Positions 8,886 to 16,732 of a stretch of DNA of 31,370 nucleotides are shown here, piece by piece. Position 1 is the stretch's first letter, and every line of letters starts with the position of its first letter. The notes under the pieces were generated by a model, which was given only the letters and a program-made list of their open reading frames with translations, was not told the origin of the DNA and made no database searches. The stretch spans positions 1 through 31,370 of the forward strand of contig CAZPHE010000022.1 in assembly GCA_964586315.1 (NCBI GenBank), written 5' to 3'. Both the position numbers and the translations under genes were made by a program. Origin of the DNA: CAZEER01 sp964586315. Its GTDB lineage: Bacteria > Fidelibacterota > Marinisomatia > Marinisomatales > UBA1611.

Positions 8886-9320
8886 ATGAAAAAACTTATT
8901 ATCATATTTACCATTACTTTGTTATATCCTCAAACCACTGAAAATTCCATTTCACCTGTTGTGACTTATTGGAAAACCCTCACTCAAGAAGAAAAAGAAA
9001 TTTTTTTATTTTCTTATCTTACTATGGTATATGAAACTCACTCTGAGCTAAAGAACTCAGTTGGTTATGGTGGTATAACGGAATGGTATTATGAAAACCG
9101 TGCTGAGATGGTATATGGAATTTTTGACCAATTGGAAATAGTAAGAATCTCAGAAATAGTTCAATGGATAAATGAGTTTTATTCTCATGACGAGTATGCA
9201 AACCGTCCATTTATAGAGGCATTGGAATTTGCATATAGGTTTGCAGAAGCTTCTGGTACTAATATATGGGAAAAGTATGAAAATCTGCAATTTGATAAAA
9301 TCAAACCTGGAAAGGATTAG
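8886..9320 (+). CDS. Small exported protein of unknown function
   Basis: A 144-residue protein that I do not recognise. The first 16 residues (MKKLIIIFTITLLYPQ) form a Sec signal peptide. The mature part is acidic and aromatic, predicted mostly helical, with no cysteine and no recognisable motif; it includes LTQEEKEIFLFSYLTMVYE and EYANRPFIEALEFAYRFAE. A purine-rich Shine-Dalgarno-like AAGAGA lies at 8875-8880, just before the ATG. It is followed without any gap by a small membrane protein gene (TAG then ATG), so the two are likely co-expressed and may act together at the envelope. A 74-base gap separates it from ispG. Confidence 0.7.
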   Translation: MKKLIIIFTITLLYPQTTENSISPVVTYWKTLTQEEKEIFLFSYLTMVYETHSELKNSVGYGGITEWYYENRAEMVYGIFDQLEIVRISEIVQWINEFYSHDEYANRPFIEALEFAYRFAEASGTNIWEKYENLQFDKIKPGKD

Positions 9321-9512
9321 ATGTCCCGTTTTCAGCCAGAATTTATTAAGGATTGGCTGAATATATATAGAGATGGAGGCTTTCTACACCTTTTTAAAAT
9401 AAAAGGATGGGTTATTGTAATTGCATTTTTTTTATTTTATCTTATTCGGGATTCAATTCTATATATACTTATACCGTATCTTGCTTATTCTAATCTAAAA
9501 TCCTGTTTTTAA
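9321..9512 (+). CDS. Small single-pass membrane protein of unknown function
   Basis: A 63-residue protein whose ATG directly abuts the stop of the preceding exported-protein gene. The amphipathic, partly basic N-terminus (residues 1-27) is followed by a hydrophobic stretch from about 29 to 56 (GWVIVIAFFLFYLIRDSILYILIPYLAY), long enough for one membrane helix with an internal Arg-Asp, or for a re-entrant hairpin. It ends in KSCF. No family recognised. The perfect abutment with an upstream signal-peptide gene argues that it is real rather than chance. Confidence 0.55.
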   Translation: MSRFQPEFIKDWLNIYRDGGFLHLFKIKGWVIVIAFFLFYLIRDSILYILIPYLAYSNLKSCF

Positions 9513-9605
9513 GTTTGGATTGTTATTGTGATATTTTAAATAAATTTTTCTAAATATTTTTGGGCTATGCATTTTTTAATGTTAATTAGGTGTTAGTTTA
9601 TACCC

Positions 9606-11546
9606 ATGAAGCATAGGTTATTATTATTTTTTAACTTTATTTGTTTTTTATCTGCACAGATTTTAACAGATAAGAATTTTCACTGTAGTAAAGCCAATTC
9701 AGCTTCTAGGTTTTATTCAATAAATTCATCATTAACTGAGAATCAACAAAAAATAGATATTTCCTATTACAAAATAGATTTTGAAATAGATATAGAACTA
9801 CAGGAAATAAGTGGTTCTGTTATTGTAAATGGTTCTGTAGGAGTAGATCAGCCGGATTCAATTGAGCTTGATTTTTCCGATGAAATGACAGTGGATTCAA
9901 TAAAATTTAATAACCAGAATTGGGATTTTTTACATAATGATAATATAATTAGCATCCCATCTCCGGTAACAAATTCTGAAGGTTATGATTTTAGTTTTGA
10001 AATATTTTATAATGGACATCCACCTTCTACCGGTTTTGGATCATTTAATTTTGACGAGCATGCAAATATAGCACATATTTGGACCCTATCAGAGCCTTAT
10101 GGATCTAGAGATTGGTGGCCTTGCAAAGATGATCCATCTGATAAGGCAGACTCTGCGGATATAATTATTACAGTTCCAGCAGAACAGATTGCAGTTTCTA
10201 ATGGAACTTTAATCGAAACCTTAGATCTTGGTGATGGGAGAAAAAAATATCACTGGTCTGAACGATATCCAATTTGTACTTATCTTATTTCTGTAACTAG
10301 CTATCCTTATACAGTTTGGTTTGATGAATATATTGGGCTAGAAGGAGATACTCTACCGCTCGAGTATTATGTATATCCTGATCATTATAATTTAGTTTAT
10401 GATAATTATATGTTAACCCATAATATGATGAGAGTTTTTGCTGAGCACTTTGGTGAATATCCTTTTATGGGTGAAAAATATGGACACGCTGAGTTTGGTC
10501 GTGGTGGAGGAATGGAACACCAAACAATTACGAGTTTAGGTGGTTATTCACAGTGGCTTATTGCACATGAACTAGGGCATCAGTGGTGGGGCGATCTGGT
10601 AACTTGTGCTAGTTTTCATCATATCTGGCTTAATGAAGGATTTGCGCGCTTCTCAGAAGCACTATGGGAAGAAGCAAGAGATGGTACCAATGCTTATAAG
10701 GAATATTGGCAAAATCATGCTTATTATGGGCCTGGTACCATTTATGTTGAAGAGCCAAATACTGCTAGCCAAATTTTTAATGGTAATCTTACATATAATA
10801 AGGCTGGTTGGGTTGTGCATATGCTAAGAGGTGTAATGGGTGATAACATCTTTTTCCAAACACTAAAATCATATGGCTATAATGATTCATTGGCATATGG
10901 AGCAGCAACTACAGAAGATTTTCAGGCAGTTTGTGAAGATATATCTGGTCTGGATTTAACACAATTTTTTCAACAGTGGATATATGGTGAATATTATCCT
11001 AGATATGGTATCACATGGGAAATTAATAATGTCAATGAACTGATAGTGACTATTGTACAGATGCAAGGTTGGCAATATTTCCAGATGCCTTTACATCTAC
11101 AAGTGATGCTACCTGATGATACATTGGACTTCACTTTAAATAATCAAGAACAGAATCAAGAATTTAATCTTGGGGTAATTAATGGTTCTCCATATTCTGT
11201 AATATTGGATCCAAATAATTGGGTTTTAAAAGAAGTAGAATATCTAAGCATTGATGGTATTTTGCCATCACAAAATCAAATCACTTTATATCCTGCTTAT
11301 CCAAATCCGTTTAATCCAGAAACTTCAATTAAATTTTTTGTACCAGATCAATTAGGAGAGATAGAATCTTTAATACGAATCTTTGATATAAGGGGCAATC
11401 TTATAGATCATATTAATATAGGGACTATAAGTCCTGGTATAAATAAAACTGCATGGAATGCAATTAATCAAGCCACGGGAACGTATTTTATTCAATTAGA
11501 AGCTGATAATACATTGTATAGTCAAAAAATACAGTTAATTAAATAA
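9606..11546 (+). CDS. Secreted M1 family aminopeptidase with type IX-like C-terminal sorting domain
   Basis: A 646-residue secreted zinc peptidase. The signal peptide is MKHRLLLFFNFICFLSAQ. The N-terminal beta saddle (about 50-240) is followed by the catalytic domain with GGMEH at 301-305 and HELGH at 321-325, with E344 in WLNEG (HEXXH-X18-E). A tyrosine in YNKAGW occupies the usual transition-state position. The GxMEN motif ends in His, not Asn. The last ~85 residues form a separate beta domain beginning ITLYPAYPNPFNPE and ending in YSQKIQLIK, the pattern of T9SS type A C-terminal sorting domains, so the enzyme is probably exported to or through the outer membrane. It lacks the HEAT tail of the peptidase at 116. 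It is preceded by a 93-base AT-rich gap and abuts folB with no gap. Confidence 0.93.
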   Translation: MKHRLLLFFNFICFLSAQILTDKNFHCSKANSASRFYSINSSLTENQQKIDISYYKIDFEIDIELQEISGSVIVNGSVGVDQPDSIELDFSDEMTVDSIKFNNQNWDFLHNDNIISIPSPVTNSEGYDFSFEIFYNGHPPSTGFGSFNFDEHANIAHIWTLSEPYGSRDWWPCKDDPSDKADSADIIITVPAEQIAVSNGTLIETLDLGDGRKKYHWSERYPICTYLISVTSYPYTVWFDEYIGLEGDTLPLEYYVYPDHYNLVYDNYMLTHNMMRVFAEHFGEYPFMGEKYGHAEFGRGGGMEHQTITSLGGYSQWLIAHELGHQWWGDLVTCASFHHIWLNEGFARFSEALWEEARDGTNAYKEYWQNHAYYGPGTIYVEEPNTASQIFNGNLTYNKAGWVVHMLRGVMGDNIFFQTLKSYGYNDSLAYGAATTEDFQAVCEDISGLDLTQFFQQWIYGEYYPRYGITWEINNVNELIVTIVQMQGWQYFQMPLHLQVMLPDDTLDFTLNNQEQNQEFNLGVINGSPYSVILDPNNWVLKEVEYLSIDGILPSQNQITLYPAYPNPFNPETSIKFFVPDQLGEIESLIRIFDIRGNLIDHINIGTISPGINKTAWNAINQATGTYFIQLEADNTLYSQKIQLIK

Positions 11547-11903
11547 ATGGATAAAATCCGAATATTAAACCTAAAAATTCCTGCGAGACATGGAGCTTAT
11601 GAATTTGAAAAAGACAGTGAAGGCCTATTTGAGATAGATATTGAAATTCAGGTTAATTTGAAAGGATCTGTGATTTCTGACCAGTTAGATAACACCATAA
11701 ATTATGATGATTTAATAAGAGTTGTTACTGACATATTTACAAAAAAAGACTATAATTTAATTGAATCAGTCGGGGAAAAAATATGTGAAAAAATTATTGA
11801 AAAATATCCAATAAAAAAGATTACTGTAAGGATTAGGAAACCACACGCACCAATTAGGGCAAATTTTGATACAGTAGAAGTAGAAATTACCAGATCCAAG
11901 TAA
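11547..11903 (+). CDS. folB: Dihydroneopterin aldolase
   Basis: FolB cleaves 7,8-dihydroneopterin to 6-hydroxymethyl-dihydropterin and glycolaldehyde in folate synthesis. At 118 residues it has the normal length. Family signatures are present: RHGAYEFEK (14-22, with the substrate-binding glutamate region), Y53 in INYDDL, LIESVGEKI (71-79), and VRIRKPHAPI with the catalytic lysine K98. The ATG abuts the stop of the secreted peptidase, and the gene is followed one base after its stop by folK, which uses its product; this adjacency supports both calls. It is the first of a run of eight tightly packed genes reaching 15328. Confidence 0.95.
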   Translation: MDKIRILNLKIPARHGAYEFEKDSEGLFEIDIEIQVNLKGSVISDQLDNTINYDDLIRVVTDIFTKKDYNLIESVGEKICEKIIEKYPIKKITVRIRKPHAPIRANFDTVEVEITRSK

Positions 11904-11904
11904 A

Positions 11905-12414
11905 ATGGAAGCTCAAGAAGTATATCTTTCACTTGGATCTAATTTAGGTGATCGTGAATCAAATTTAGCGCAAGCAACTATCGCACTTTCAATTAATTTT
12001 GATATCAAAGATATTGTAAGTTCTTCTTATTTTGAATCTGAACCATTATATAATATAGAACAACCAGATTTTTTGAATTCTGTAGTAAAATTTATGACAT
12101 CTCTTAAACCATTTGAAATTTTAGATGTAATTCAAAAGGTAGAAAAAATGTTAGGTAGATCAAAAAGGAGGGAGAAAAATCAACCGCGTATCATTGATAT
12201 TGATATTTTATTTCATGGAGATTCTGTGATAGAAACTGAAAAATTAGTTATACCACATCCAATGATTTCATTAAGAAAATTTGTTTTAATTCCTTTTGCT
12301 GAAATAGAACCAGACTTTAATATTCCACATTCAAATATTTCCATTAATGATCTAATTAATAATTGTCCTGATACATCAAGGGTGGTACGCCATTACATGG
12401 ATACACAAGCATGA
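11905..12414 (+). CDS. folK: 2-amino-4-hydroxy-6-hydroxymethyldihydropteridine pyrophosphokinase
   Basis: HPPK transfers pyrophosphate from ATP to 6-hydroxymethyl-dihydropterin, the step after FolB. The sequence shows YLSLGSNLGDRE (7-18), SYFESEPLYN with substrate-binding residues (41-50), PDFLNSV, R95 and the Mg-binding DIDIL aspartates D98 and D100 in PRIIDIDIL, and the C-terminal HPMISLRKFVLIPFAEI (118-134). The length of 169 residues is typical for a stand-alone HPPK. It begins one base after the folB stop and overlaps the next gene by ATGA. Confidence 0.96.
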   Translation: MEAQEVYLSLGSNLGDRESNLAQATIALSINFDIKDIVSSSYFESEPLYNIEQPDFLNSVVKFMTSLKPFEILDVIQKVEKMLGRSKRREKNQPRIIDIDILFHGDSVIETEKLVIPHPMISLRKFVLIPFAEIEPDFNIPHSNISINDLINNCPDTSRVVRHYMDTQA

Positions 12415-13055
12415 AAAATTTATATTATATAGCAATAGAGGGTCCAATAGGAGTGGGTAAAACAAGTCTAGCAACCCTTATGACGCAAGAGCTAGGGGCT
12501 AGACTTGTACTTGAAGAGTTTGAAGAGAATCCATTTTTGCCTGATTTTTATAAGGATCCAGAACGGTACTCTTTCCAAACTCAGTTATTTTTCTTGCTTC
12601 AAAGATATAGGCAACAACAAGAACTAAGGCAGGTAGATATGTTTCAAAATCTCTTAGTGACAGATTATTTATTTGTAAAAGATAGATTATTTGCTTCTTT
12701 AAATTTGAATGAAAAAGAAATGCAATTATATGATACTGTGGCTAATCTACTTGAGAGGAATATTATAAGACCCGATCTCGTAATATATCTACAAGCCGAT
12801 ACCGATACATTAATGAAAAATATCGCAAATAGGGGAAGAGAGATGGAATCTGATATGAGTTATGAATATATAGATGCATTAAGTCAAATATATACCGAAT
12901 ACTTTTTCCGTTACCAAGAAACACCTCTAGTAATTATTAATACAAATAATATTGACTTTGTACATAAAAAAGAAGATCTTAAAGAAGTTATAAACTTTAT
13001 AAGACAACCAATATCCGGAACAAAATATTTTAACCCTTATTCAGGTGTTGAATGA
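12411..13055 (+). CDS. Deoxynucleoside kinase (dCK/dGK family)
   Basis: Phosphorylates a deoxynucleoside to its monophosphate in nucleotide salvage. The P-loop is GPIGVGKTS (11-19), followed by the family's LEEFEENPFLPDFY (substrate-binding E and the loop), RYSFQTQLFFLLQRY, VTDYLFVKDRLFA (the Asp-containing DRS-like segment) and a LID region with NRGREME. Length 214 residues matches bacterial members of the family. Which base it prefers cannot be read safely. The start overlaps folK by ATGA; a dNK next to folK is a known arrangement in several bacterial lineages, where the two are sometimes fused. Its stop overlaps the next small gene by ATGA. Confidence 0.92.
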   Translation: MKNLYYIAIEGPIGVGKTSLATLMTQELGARLVLEEFEENPFLPDFYKDPERYSFQTQLFFLLQRYRQQQELRQVDMFQNLLVTDYLFVKDRLFASLNLNEKEMQLYDTVANLLERNIIRPDLVIYLQADTDTLMKNIANRGREMESDMSYEYIDALSQIYTEYFFRYQETPLVIINTNNIDFVHKKEDLKEVINFIRQPISGTKYFNPYSGVE

Positions 13056-13231
13056 TTAAATGGTTATTTTTAATAGCGTTTTTTTATTTGATTTACAAAA
13101 TTTTTGACCCAATGTTAGGTTTATTTAGATTTAATCAATCCATAAAAAGAAAGAAACGTAAAGATCATATTCATAAAAGATTATCAAAAATGGATATTCA
13201 AGATGCTGAATTCGATGAAGAAATTAAATGA
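13052..13231 (+). CDS. Small N-terminally anchored membrane protein (59 aa)
   Basis: A short gene easily missed by length cut-offs. The ATG at 13052 overlaps the kinase stop (ATGA) and its TGA at 13229-13231 overlaps the ATG of the DoxX gene (ATGA), so it exactly fills the space between them. The product starts MIKWLFLIAFFYLIYKIFDPMLG, one hydrophobic helix, followed by a very basic segment (IKRKKRKDHIHKR) and an acidic tail (DAEFDEEIK). This resembles the small DUF4834-type membrane proteins of Bacteroidota, though I cannot confirm the family. Function unknown; positive-inside rule would place the C-terminus in the cytoplasm. Confidence 0.7.
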   Translation: MIKWLFLIAFFYLIYKIFDPMLGLFRFNQSIKRKKRKDHIHKRLSKMDIQDAEFDEEIK

Positions 13232-13659
13232 ATAATTATTTGCAATATTTTTTCAAAAAAGAAATTTTTAACCATAGTATAGACTGGGCTTTAGTTGTAT
13301 TAAGAATTATACCATCTTTTTATTTATTCTATTATCATGGTATTAGAAAAATAATGGGTGGATCAGATTCGTGGGAATGGTTAGGTGGAGCAGCTTTATC
13401 TGTAATTGGAATTAAGTTTGGATATATTTTTTTTGGATTTCTTGCAGCATTTAGCGAAGGGATACTGACTTGGTTTATAATAATGGGATTTTTTACACGA
13501 ATTTCATGTATTTTTATAATAATTACAATGTGCTTTGCTGGTGTTTATCATTTAGTAGATGGTGAAAGTGCTGAATTAGCTTTTATTTATCTCACGATTT
13601 ATATTGTAATATTTATACTTGGTCCTGGTAAGTATAGTCTAGATGATGGTATAAAATAA
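13228..13659 (+). CDS. DoxX family membrane protein
   Basis: An integral membrane protein of 143 residues with four predicted helices: about 20-38 (ALVVLRIIPSFYLFYYHG), 53-78, 80-107 (LTWFIIMGFFTRISCIFIIIT) and 117-133. The first helix with R-x-x-x-S-F-Y-L-F-Y-Y-H-G-x-x-K, the central GFLAAFSEG and the GFFTR motif are typical of DoxX/SURF4-like proteins. Their biochemical roles vary (respiratory or redox-related membrane complexes) and none is settled here. It overlaps the small membrane protein gene by ATGA. Confidence 0.85.
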   Translation: MNNYLQYFFKKEIFNHSIDWALVVLRIIPSFYLFYYHGIRKIMGGSDSWEWLGGAALSVIGIKFGYIFFGFLAAFSEGILTWFIIMGFFTRISCIFIIITMCFAGVYHLVDGESAELAFIYLTIYIVIFILGPGKYSLDDGIK

Positions 13660-13676
13660 ATAGGTTAATGTTTTTT

Positions 13677-14270
13677 ATGAATAAAAAGACTCTAATCTTA
13701 TTCAATCTCATCTTTCATACAGCATTATTTGGTCAATTCAATCAAAAGTATTATGGGTTTGGATTAGATATTGGTTCGCATGGCTCTGGATTTTTTATTA
13801 CTGGTCATTCAATACACCATTCAAAAGAATTTTCTATTAATGGTGAAATGAGGTTTTATGATATTAAAGCTAATAATGAAACGATTGTATATAATCCCAT
13901 ATATGGACAATTTGAATCAGTTGGTGGACTTAGTCTAGTGATGATTCCTATATTAATTGGTGCGAATTATTATCCATTCAATGGATTAATTGAAAATAAT
14001 TTTTCTCCTTTTATTGCTTTAAGAACTGGCTATGTCATTAGTTTAGATGGAAAAGAAGATGGAAGTTTTAGTGATCGTTGGAAAAATCCTAATGTGCAAC
14101 TTTCACCAGGAGGGTTTTTAGGAACTGGTATTGATTTTCAAATGTATGGTCAGACATCTGTATCAACCATGATTGGTTTAGAAATTTTACCATTAAAAGA
14201 TATGGTTAAAGGTTCAGATAATCATGGTATGTTAATCCATATCGCCTTTAACCGCAGAATAGGAAGATGA
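13677..14270 (+). CDS. Putative outer membrane beta-barrel protein
   Basis: A 197-residue exported protein if started at the ATG at 13677, which gives a clean signal peptide (MNKKTLILFNLIFHTALFGQ); an in-frame ATG at 13668 would add three residues. The mature chain alternates hydrophobic and polar residues in Gly/aromatic-rich strands (YYGFGLDIGSHGSGFFITG, FSPFIALRTGYVISL, LSPGGFLGTGIDFQM, SVSTMIGLEIL), typical of small OmpA/OmpW-like or porin-family barrels. It ends in FNRRIGR rather than a terminal Phe. The stop overlaps rsmE by ATGA. I cannot assign a transport role. Confidence 0.6.
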   Translation: MNKKTLILFNLIFHTALFGQFNQKYYGFGLDIGSHGSGFFITGHSIHHSKEFSINGEMRFYDIKANNETIVYNPIYGQFESVGGLSLVMIPILIGANYYPFNGLIENNFSPFIALRTGYVISLDGKEDGSFSDRWKNPNVQLSPGGFLGTGIDFQMYGQTSVSTMIGLEILPLKDMVKGSDNHGMLIHIAFNRRIGR

Positions 14271-14974
14271 CTAGTGAAATAGTATTTTTTTTAGATCCTA
14301 AAAGGCTAAAAAAAAATACGTTTAGATTATCTGATTCTGAATCTTTTCACGCTGCAAAGGTAATGCGGTTGAAATCCGGACAAAGGATAATTTTAATTAA
14401 TGGAAAAGGAACAGGTTATTATGCTAGAATTACTCAAATTGGTCAAAATTTTATACTTGGAGAAATAACAGAAAAAATAGAAATGCTCGGTGAAAATAAA
14501 TTTACTATAAATATTGCTCCAAGTTTAATTAAACGGATACGTTTTGAATCTCTTTTGGAAAAAGCAACAGAAATGGGTGTTAAAAAAATACAACCTTTAA
14601 TTACACGCCATTCTCTTAAAAAAACAATAAATATGAAACGTTGTAAAAAAATTATTATTTCTGCAGCTAAACAATGTAAAAGAAGTTATTTCCCAATTTT
14701 ATATGAACCGATTAGTATTATACCTTGGTTAGATGAGTTAGATGGCCAATATATTGCAGGTCTTCAAAATTTAAATACGCATCTTTCTAATCTAAGACTC
14801 AAAAAAAAGGATCCAATACATATAATTATAGGTCCTGAAGGAGATTTTGATTCTTCTGAAGTTAAGGCGATGGAAAAGGCAGGTGTTACTTTTTTTACAC
14901 TTGGAAATAGACGCCTTAAATCTGAAACTGCAATGTTTGCTACTCTATCCATATTAAATGAAATGTTATATTGA
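14267..14974 (+). CDS. rsmE: 16S rRNA (uracil(1498)-N(3))-methyltransferase
   Basis: RsmE methylates N3 of U1498 in 16S rRNA using SAM. The 235-residue length fits. An N-terminal PUA-like domain (about 1-75) has FHAAKVMRLKSGQ, and the C-terminal SPOUT domain contains LLEKATEMGVKKIQPL (96-111), the SAM-binding knot with IIIGPEGDF (186-194), and LGNRRLKSETA (212-222), all diagnostic of RsmE. The start overlaps the upstream barrel-protein gene by ATGA. Its stop region (TTGAGG) supplies the Shine-Dalgarno for the HIT gene downstream. Confidence 0.96.
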   Translation: MTSEIVFFLDPKRLKKNTFRLSDSESFHAAKVMRLKSGQRIILINGKGTGYYARITQIGQNFILGEITEKIEMLGENKFTINIAPSLIKRIRFESLLEKATEMGVKKIQPLITRHSLKKTINMKRCKKIIISAAKQCKRSYFPILYEPISIIPWLDELDGQYIAGLQNLNTHLSNLRLKKKDPIHIIIGPEGDFDSSEVKAMEKAGVTFFTLGNRRLKSETAMFATLSILNEMLY

Positions 14975-14983
14975 GGATTAAAA

Positions 14984-15328
14984 TTGGAAAACTGTTTATT
15001 TTGTAAAATAGTCAATGGTAAGATCCCTGCAGAAATATTATATGACAATGATAAGATTTTAGCATTTAACGATATTAATCCTCAGGCTCCAATCCATATA
15101 CTGCTAATTCCTAAGATTCATATTTCAACTTTAAATGATTTAGAATTAAACCATAGTGAACTGATAGGTGAATTGATATATACTGCAAGTAGATTAGCAA
15201 TTGAAAAAGGAATAGCAGATGATGGATATAGGACAGGTTTTAATTGTAATACTGCTGGTGGGCAAACGGTTTATCATATCCACCTACATCTATTAGGTGG
15301 GAGGAGCTTTGACTGGCCTCCTGGCTAA
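14984..15328 (+). CDS. HIT family nucleotide-binding protein (HinT-like)
   Basis: A 114-residue purine nucleoside phosphoramidase-type protein of the histidine triad family. It has the N-terminal CLFCKIVNGKIPAEI (two cysteines, typical of zinc-containing HIT proteins), AFNDINPQAPIHILLIPK, and the triad HIHLH at 98-102 followed by LLGGR and the ending FDWPPG. The start is TTG at 14984, supported by GAGG at 14973-14976, seven bases upstream and overlapping the rsmE stop; no in-frame ATG lies near. It is the last gene of the packed folB-to-HIT series. Confidence 0.93.
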   Translation: MENCLFCKIVNGKIPAEILYDNDKILAFNDINPQAPIHILLIPKIHISTLNDLELNHSELIGELIYTASRLAIEKGIADDGYRTGFNCNTAGGQTVYHIHLHLLGGRSFDWPPG

Positions 15329-15357
15329 TCTTCGCATTATGTATTAGATCAATATTT

Positions 15358-15401
15358 CGAGGTTATACTTATTTCAATGATTAAGAACACTTAGAACCTC
15401 G
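15358..15401 (+). terminator. Inverted repeat after the HIT gene, weak terminator candidate
   Basis: A perfect seven-base inverted repeat (CGAGGTT at 15358-15364, AACCTCG at 15395-15401) encloses a 30-base loop with a small inner stem (CTTA 15368-15371 with TAAG 15382-15385). It lies in the 189-base gap between the HIT gene and the first repeat lipoprotein and is followed by TGTTTTATAT, a poor U tract. It may end the upstream operon or be a regulatory site. Otherwise this gap shows only AT-rich sequence. Confidence 0.35.
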
Positions 15402-15517
15402 TGTTTTATATATTACTACAAAAGATAAAATATTTGTGAAATTAAGTTTTAAATAAATTTAGTTATCAAATTATGCACGGTGTTTTTTTGTTAGCTTCAA
15501 GATGGGTAGATTTTAAT

Positions 15518-16726
15518 ATGGTAAAATATGTAAAAAACTTTATAATAATTGTTATTCAAATACTGATTGTTGGATGTTCTAAGGAACCAATCAATTATCA
15601 AAAATTTCTTATAGAAAGAAAAGGTGTATATTATACTAACAATACAAATGAACCATATTCTGGACCAATTTTTTCACTCTACGAAAATGGTAAAATGAAA
15701 GAGGAAGGTACCTATAAAAAAGGAAAGAGAAATGGTTTTTTTACTTTTTGGTATGAAAATGAAATTAAAGAAAAGTGTGGAAATTATATAGATGGAGAAT
15801 TATTTGGAAAGTGGTTATATTGGAATGAAGATGGTCAAAATTATTTAGAAGAGAATTATAAAGATGGTAAAAAAGACGGGTTATTTATACTGTATGAAGA
15901 TGGTCAAAAAATAAGAGAAGAAAATTATAAAGATGGTAAAAAAGATGGATTATTTATAGAATGGGATGATGGAAAAAAGAAAAAAGAAGGTAGCTTCAAA
16001 AATGGTTACATATCTGGGAAATGGACATATTGGAATGAAGATGGTCAAAAATATTTAGAGGAGAATTATAAAGATGGTAAAAAAGATGGATTATTTATTG
16101 AATGGTATTTGAATGGGAATAAAGGTGCAGAAACCAATTGGAAAAATGATCAAAAGGATGGATTATATACTGAATGGCATGAAAATGGGCAAAAAAAGAA
16201 AGTAGGATATCTTGGGAATTATAACTATAAACAAAATAAGTGGACCTACTGGGATGAAGATGGGAAGATATATTTAGAGGAAGAGTATAAAGATGGAGAA
16301 AAAGACGGTTTGTTAATTGGGTGGTATCCAAATGGGCAGAAAAGTGTAGAAGAGAATTATAAAGATGGTAAAAAAGATGGTGAAGTATATTATTGGTATG
16401 AAGATGGCCAACAAAAACAAAGAGGAATTTTTAGTAATGGCTTAAAGAATGGGAAGATGATTTATTGGTATATAGATGGACGGAAATGGTTAGAAGAGAA
16501 TTATAAAAATGGTAAAAAGAGCGGTCTAATGATTGGATGGTATCCAAATGGAAGAAAGAGTATAGAACAAAATTGGAAGGATGATAATCCTGAGGGATTA
16601 TTAAAAGAATGGTATGGGAATGGACAGATTAAAAAAGAGGGTCACTTGAAAGATGGTAAAAATATTGGGAGATGGATTTATTTTAATAAAGATGGTTCTA
16701 TCGATAAATTAGAGAATAATAATTAA
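15518..16726 (+). CDS. MORN-repeat (YwqK-like) lipoprotein, about 15 repeats
   Basis: A 402-residue probable lipoprotein. Starting at the ATG at 15518 gives a signal peptide ending in the lipobox IVGC (C20), followed by SKEPIN; an in-frame ATG at 15473 would add 15 residues and spoil the signal. The mature protein is nearly all 23-24 residue units of the MORN_2 type, G-L-F-I-E-W-Y-x-N-G-x-x-x-x-E-x-N-Y-K-D-G-K-K-D. I count about 15. Units alternate between a GKWxYWNEDG type and a GLFIEW type, giving a 47-48 residue super-period. Databases often name such proteins YwqK-family antitoxins, but there is no toxin next to it. It ends six bases before an FG-GAP/ASPIC gene. It is a clear paralog of the lipoprotein at 18411. 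Expected fold: an elongated beta ribbon; partner unknown. Confidence 0.85.
   Translation: MVKYVKNFIIIVIQILIVGCSKEPINYQKFLIERKGVYYTNNTNEPYSGPIFSLYENGKMKEEGTYKKGKRNGFFTFWYENEIKEKCGNYIDGELFGKWLYWNEDGQNYLEENYKDGKKDGLFILYEDGQKIREENYKDGKKDGLFIEWDDGKKKKEGSFKNGYISGKWTYWNEDGQKYLEENYKDGKKDGLFIEWYLNGNKGAETNWKNDQKDGLYTEWHENGQKKKVGYLGNYNYKQNKWTYWDEDGKIYLEEEYKDGEKDGLLIGWYPNGQKSVEENYKDGKKDGEVYYWYEDGQQKQRGIFSNGLKNGKMIYWYIDGRKWLEENYKNGKKSGLMIGWYPNGRKSIEQNWKDDNPEGLLKEWYGNGQIKKEGHLKDGKNIGRWIYFNKDGSIDKLENNN
15851..16524 (+). repeat. Near-identical DNA repeats inside the MORN lipoprotein gene
   Basis: A 29-base segment coding for ENYKDGKKDG recurs at 15851, 15920, 16061, 16352 and 16496, with spacings of 69, 141, 291 and 144 bases, all multiples of three. 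A longer 62-base copy pair starts at 15818 and 16028 and differs at only three bases. The similarity at DNA level, beyond what the protein needs, suggests recent in-frame duplication or gene conversion. Confidence 0.85.
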
Positions 16727-16732
16727 TTCGAA

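Noticed and set aside
15473..15517. Upstream ATG for the first MORN lipoprotein
   Set aside because: It adds 15 residues that spoil the signal peptide and lipobox seen from 15518.
15851..16524. Regular short repeats that could suggest a CRISPR array
   Set aside because: Spacings are multiples of three, the units are in a long open frame, and they encode a known protein repeat; there are no unique spacers or cas genes.
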